This document shows positions 61,587 through 64,000 of a DNA stretch of 64,000 nt, in pieces. Made by a program: the position numbers and the translations under genes. Position 1 is the first letter of the stretch, and every line of letters starts with the position of its first letter. The stretch is from Seonamhaeicola sp. (GTDB lineage Bacteria; Bacteroidota; Bacteroidia; Flavobacteriales; Flavobacteriaceae): NCBI RefSeq assembly GCF_028281565.1, contig NZ_JANQJQ010000030.1:124001-188000 (forward strand), written 5' to 3'. The notes below the pieces were generated by a model, which was given only the letters and a program-made list of their open reading frames with translations, was not told where the DNA came from and did not search any database.

Positions 61587-62065
61587 AAATGTTGCCTGGG
61601 AAATATGGGAGTAATTTACTAATAATCCGTAAATTTTGAATAGGGAATGGATTCTTTTTGTTGGACTTGTATGGCATCCATATACTTTCTAGGTTTTCAT
61701 GTCAATTATTATAAAAATTCTTTTTAAATGCTTTTTTAAAAAATGTAATGAAACCCGAAGGGTTCACAAGTACCTCTTCCTCAAAATAGGAGAGGAGCGT
61801 AAGAAATGTGTGTGGAATGAAATCCTGGGCTTTTTTGCAATTATTTTACATTGGTATTTAATTTCATATTAAATTTTTGATATATTTACTAATCCCTTCC
61901 TTACAATTATTTAATAGTATTTTTTGAAATTAAATTTACCTGATACTGGGTATTTTATGATATTACTTTACCAACTATTATTGATTTATTAAAAATCATT
62001 GGTAAGGCATTTAGATCATATAAACCAATAGGATTATAAATATTAATAAATAAAAATATATTAAA
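61587..62065. promoter_or_regulatory. Intergenic region with repeats
   Basis: No gene seen. It holds a small hairpin AACCC / GGGTT (61752-61764), the repeat at 61780-61797, and a palindromic site TACCTGATACTGGGTA at 61937-61952 related to that at 54027-54042. Confidence 0.4.
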
Positions 62066-62941
62066 ATGGAAGACCAACCCACCAACCTCACAGACAACAA
62101 TCCAACTTCTGATACCCAACAGACTACGGCATCGGATAAATTTTATCAATCTTCTAGGTTTTGGCTAGCTGTGGTACTTATTGCCATTTATCTGGGCTTT
62201 GTGATTTTTTTAATGAAAAAAGTAGATTTATTCGAGCTTACTAAAGATACTTTGAAAAATTCTTCAGATAATTTGAAATGGGCAAGATATCTATTTCTTT
62301 TTACTGGTATTGAAGCAATTGTATTTACAGCAGTTGGATATGTCTTTGGAAGAGACGTAAGTCGTAAATCAGAACAAAAGGCTGAGCAAAGGGCTGAAGA
62401 AGAGAAAAATGAAAAGCAGAAGGCTCAACAAGAAAAGGATGAAGTCCAGAAAGAGGCTCAAAAGAACAAAGAGAACCTTATCAAACTTCAAGAGGCTGTA
62501 ATAGGGGAAGCAAGTAAAAGTAATCCTAATAGTTTTAATCTCTTTAAGGGATATAAAGCTCAAGTTGATGCTGATGACGGTGAAAGAGCAGATTTTACTA
62601 AATCAGATTCATTTATTGTTGAAAGTAGAGCCTTTGAATTAGCCAAGACATTAGAAGCCGGTTTCAATTCTGTAACCTATGTCAAAATGAACTACGAAGT
62701 TAAAGCCAGCGGTTTTATTAAAGTAGTTATTGATGGGAAATTACAACATTCGGCAAAAGGGTATCTTCCCAAGGTAGCATCTACAAGTTCAGGAATACCT
62801 GTCACCGTTCACTGGGATGGTAAAGGTCAATGGGAATTTATAGCGAGTAATATCAGAAACCTCGAAACTGGTAATTCTATGCAGATGTCACCAAATCCAT
62901 TGAAAAGTAACGGAAACACATCATCATTCAAAGTTGTTTAA
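62066..62941 (+). CDS. Membrane protein with coiled coil, unknown function
   Basis: A 291-residue protein. It has two membrane helices (about residues 32-50 and 74-93), a Lys/Glu/Gln-rich coiled coil (about residues 98-145) and a beta-rich C-terminal domain (ASGFIKVVIDGKLQHSAKG, VTVHWDGKGQWEFIASNI). The helical hairpin suggests that both ends face the cytoplasm. The following gene starts 1 bp after its stop. Confidence 0.65.
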   Translation: MEDQPTNLTDNNPTSDTQQTTASDKFYQSSRFWLAVVLIAIYLGFVIFLMKKVDLFELTKDTLKNSSDNLKWARYLFLFTGIEAIVFTAVGYVFGRDVSRKSEQKAEQRAEEEKNEKQKAQQEKDEVQKEAQKNKENLIKLQEAVIGEASKSNPNSFNLFKGYKAQVDADDGERADFTKSDSFIVESRAFELAKTLEAGFNSVTYVKMNYEVKASGFIKVVIDGKLQHSAKGYLPKVASTSSGIPVTVHWDGKGQWEFIASNIRNLETGNSMQMSPNPLKSNGNTSSFKVV

Positions 62942-62942
62942 A

Positions 62943-64000
62943 ATGGTAAAAAAATATTCCTTTTTAGTTTGCTTGTTTAGTACATACTTCAGTTTTGGAC
63001 AATCCTTGGGTCAAGATAGTGATGGTTTTAGTTCCATACTATTACCTTCAACAAGCATTAATATCGATAGTAAAAATAACGTAACAAATTTATCGTTCTA
63101 CAAACTCACAAGGCTTACAGAATTTACTTCCCTCGATGACGTAAGTTTTGGTGAAAGTTTTGATCCTGATACATATAACAATATTACTTTTAATTTGCCT
63201 AATATAGTGAGTAGAATAGAAAGTGTACAGGATGATGTTGAATCAGCAAGCAGAGATAGTCGTTTATTATTAGGACTTGAGATCACTGGATCTTCGAAGA
63301 ACGGACTTGCCCTGATATTTGGTGAAGGTACACTATCTAACAGCGCAAATGTAAATGCAGTTATCGGATGGCACAAAAGTAAGTTAAGATACAATCGCAA
63401 CGATAATAATTCTTATGTATACAACGTCATGAAAATGGATACCATAAACCGAGCGATATCAGAAATTGAAGCTGAGATCAATGAAGAGGTACAACTTCTC
63501 ATTTCCCCTGAAACTGTTACATCTGGAATAGCATTTTTATTAACTGACCCATTGAATCAAAAGACAACTAAGGACAAGATTGCAGATGCGGAAGAATTAC
63601 TAAATAGGCTGGATGACGGTAATAAACTGGCCAGGAAATCAGAACGTTTAACAGAGCTCAGAGACTATATTTCCGAATTGGACGATATAATTGACCAAAT
63701 CGATATCGTAACATCTATTCCTGATAGAAAATTTCCACTTTACAAAAAAGCTAGTGAGGATGATATGAAAAAGGTTCACAAAGCAAGAAATTCTGTCAAA
63801 TATGAAGTATTTGAATTTAATGAATTACGAAAGAAAGCTAAATACGAAGTACTTGAAGAGTTAAAGGTGGATTTAGACAATTTATTCGAAAAAGATACAT
63901 GGAAAACTGCTGAAACAGAATTAGTTAAAAAAATGGCAGAGATTAAAGCAAAGAAAAATCGAGTTGTAGATTTGGATGATGACTTAAGTAGTGATTTCGA
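62943..64000 (+). CDS. Secreted coiled-coil protein, partial (runs off the window)
   Basis: An open frame of at least 352 codons with a signal peptide (SFLVCLFSTYFSFGQ). The N-terminal part is beta-rich (NLSFYKLTRLTEFTSLDDVSFG), and long coiled-coil segments follow (for example the Glu/Leu-rich AEELLNRLDDGNKLARK). It begins 1 bp after the previous gene, so translation is coupled. The 3' end is outside the window. No family recognised. Confidence 0.65.
   Translation, partial: MVKKYSFLVCLFSTYFSFGQSLGQDSDGFSSILLPSTSINIDSKNNVTNLSFYKLTRLTEFTSLDDVSFGESFDPDTYNNITFNLPNIVSRIESVQDDVESASRDSRLLLGLEITGSSKNGLALIFGEGTLSNSANVNAVIGWHKSKLRYNRNDNNSYVYNVMKMDTINRAISEIEAEINEEVQLLISPETVTSGIAFLLTDPLNQKTTKDKIADAEELLNRLDDGNKLARKSERLTELRDYISELDDIIDQIDIVTSIPDRKFPLYKKASEDDMKKVHKARNSVKYEVFEFNELRKKAKYEVLEELKVDLDNLFEKDTWKTAETELVKKMAEIKAKKNRVVDLDDDLSSDF

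Overview
The window looks like a chromosomal segment of a marine-type member of the Flavobacteriia (Bacteroidota). The evidence is AT-rich DNA with A-rich start contexts instead of Shine-Dalgarno sequences, many -7 boxes of the form TAnnTTTG (usually TACTTTTG), a fused alpha-beta E1 2-oxoacid dehydrogenase, a KdnB-type 8-oxidase for 8-amino-Kdo lipid A cores, many SPII lipoproteins, a GH16 glucanase, a sulfatase and DUF-type metalloproteases. No rRNA, tRNA, CRISPR array, IS transposase or prophage was seen.

Layout. 1-2.5 kb: CAT-like acetyltransferase, kdnB and a PlsC-type acyltransferase (envelope). 2.5-10.3 kb: leftward metabolic genes (secreted zincin, Gfo/Idh oxidoreductase, yebC, pterin dehydratase, sugar-nucleotide reductase-like protein, glsA, gcvT). 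10.8-16.3 kb: leftward thr operon, thrA-thrB-thrC. It is preceded by a 34-codon leader ORF with six consecutive Thr codons, and a four-helix-bundle (S23/IVP) gene sits between thrB and thrC. 16.4-24.4 kb: nnr, a TlpA-like thioredoxin, GH16, and a tightly coupled SUI1/DUF1835/nucleoside phosphorylase/substrate-binding-protein operon. 24.4-29.2 kb: a 2OG-Fe(II) oxygenase divergent from the E1 dehydrogenase, then a sulfite-oxidase-like enzyme, a cytochrome c and a fatty-acid-hydroxylase-like protein. 29.3-30.4 kb: exbD and two very small ORFs behind an ECF-type promoter. 30.5-41.4 kb: peptidases, aldo-keto reductase, sulfatase, helicase, EamA transporter, glycosyltransferase. 41.4-45.7 kb: an HxlR regulator divergent from a four-gene redox/detoxification operon, with three related operator-like sites between them. 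45.7-64 kb: mostly secreted or lipoprotein genes, several of unknown function, a ribosome-hibernation-factor homologue, an SLC12-type transporter and a two-gene unit that runs off the right edge.

The most unusual signal is a family of intergenic elements made of 7-bp-phased repeats whose two arms are inverted. Three examples are present (12149-12592, 13590-13665, 23343-23414), each with a different core (GGTC, TCT, CAGT). The first encloses the four-helix-bundle gene in the thr operon and supplies its first codons, so the gene looks like an IVS-like cassette outside rRNA. Other signals are the Thr-rich leader with mutually exclusive RNA pairings, two paralogous-looking micro-ORFs with an ECF promoter, a large palindrome shared by a divergent promoter pair, and an intradiol-dioxygenase-like protein that lacks its usual iron-binding HIH motif.
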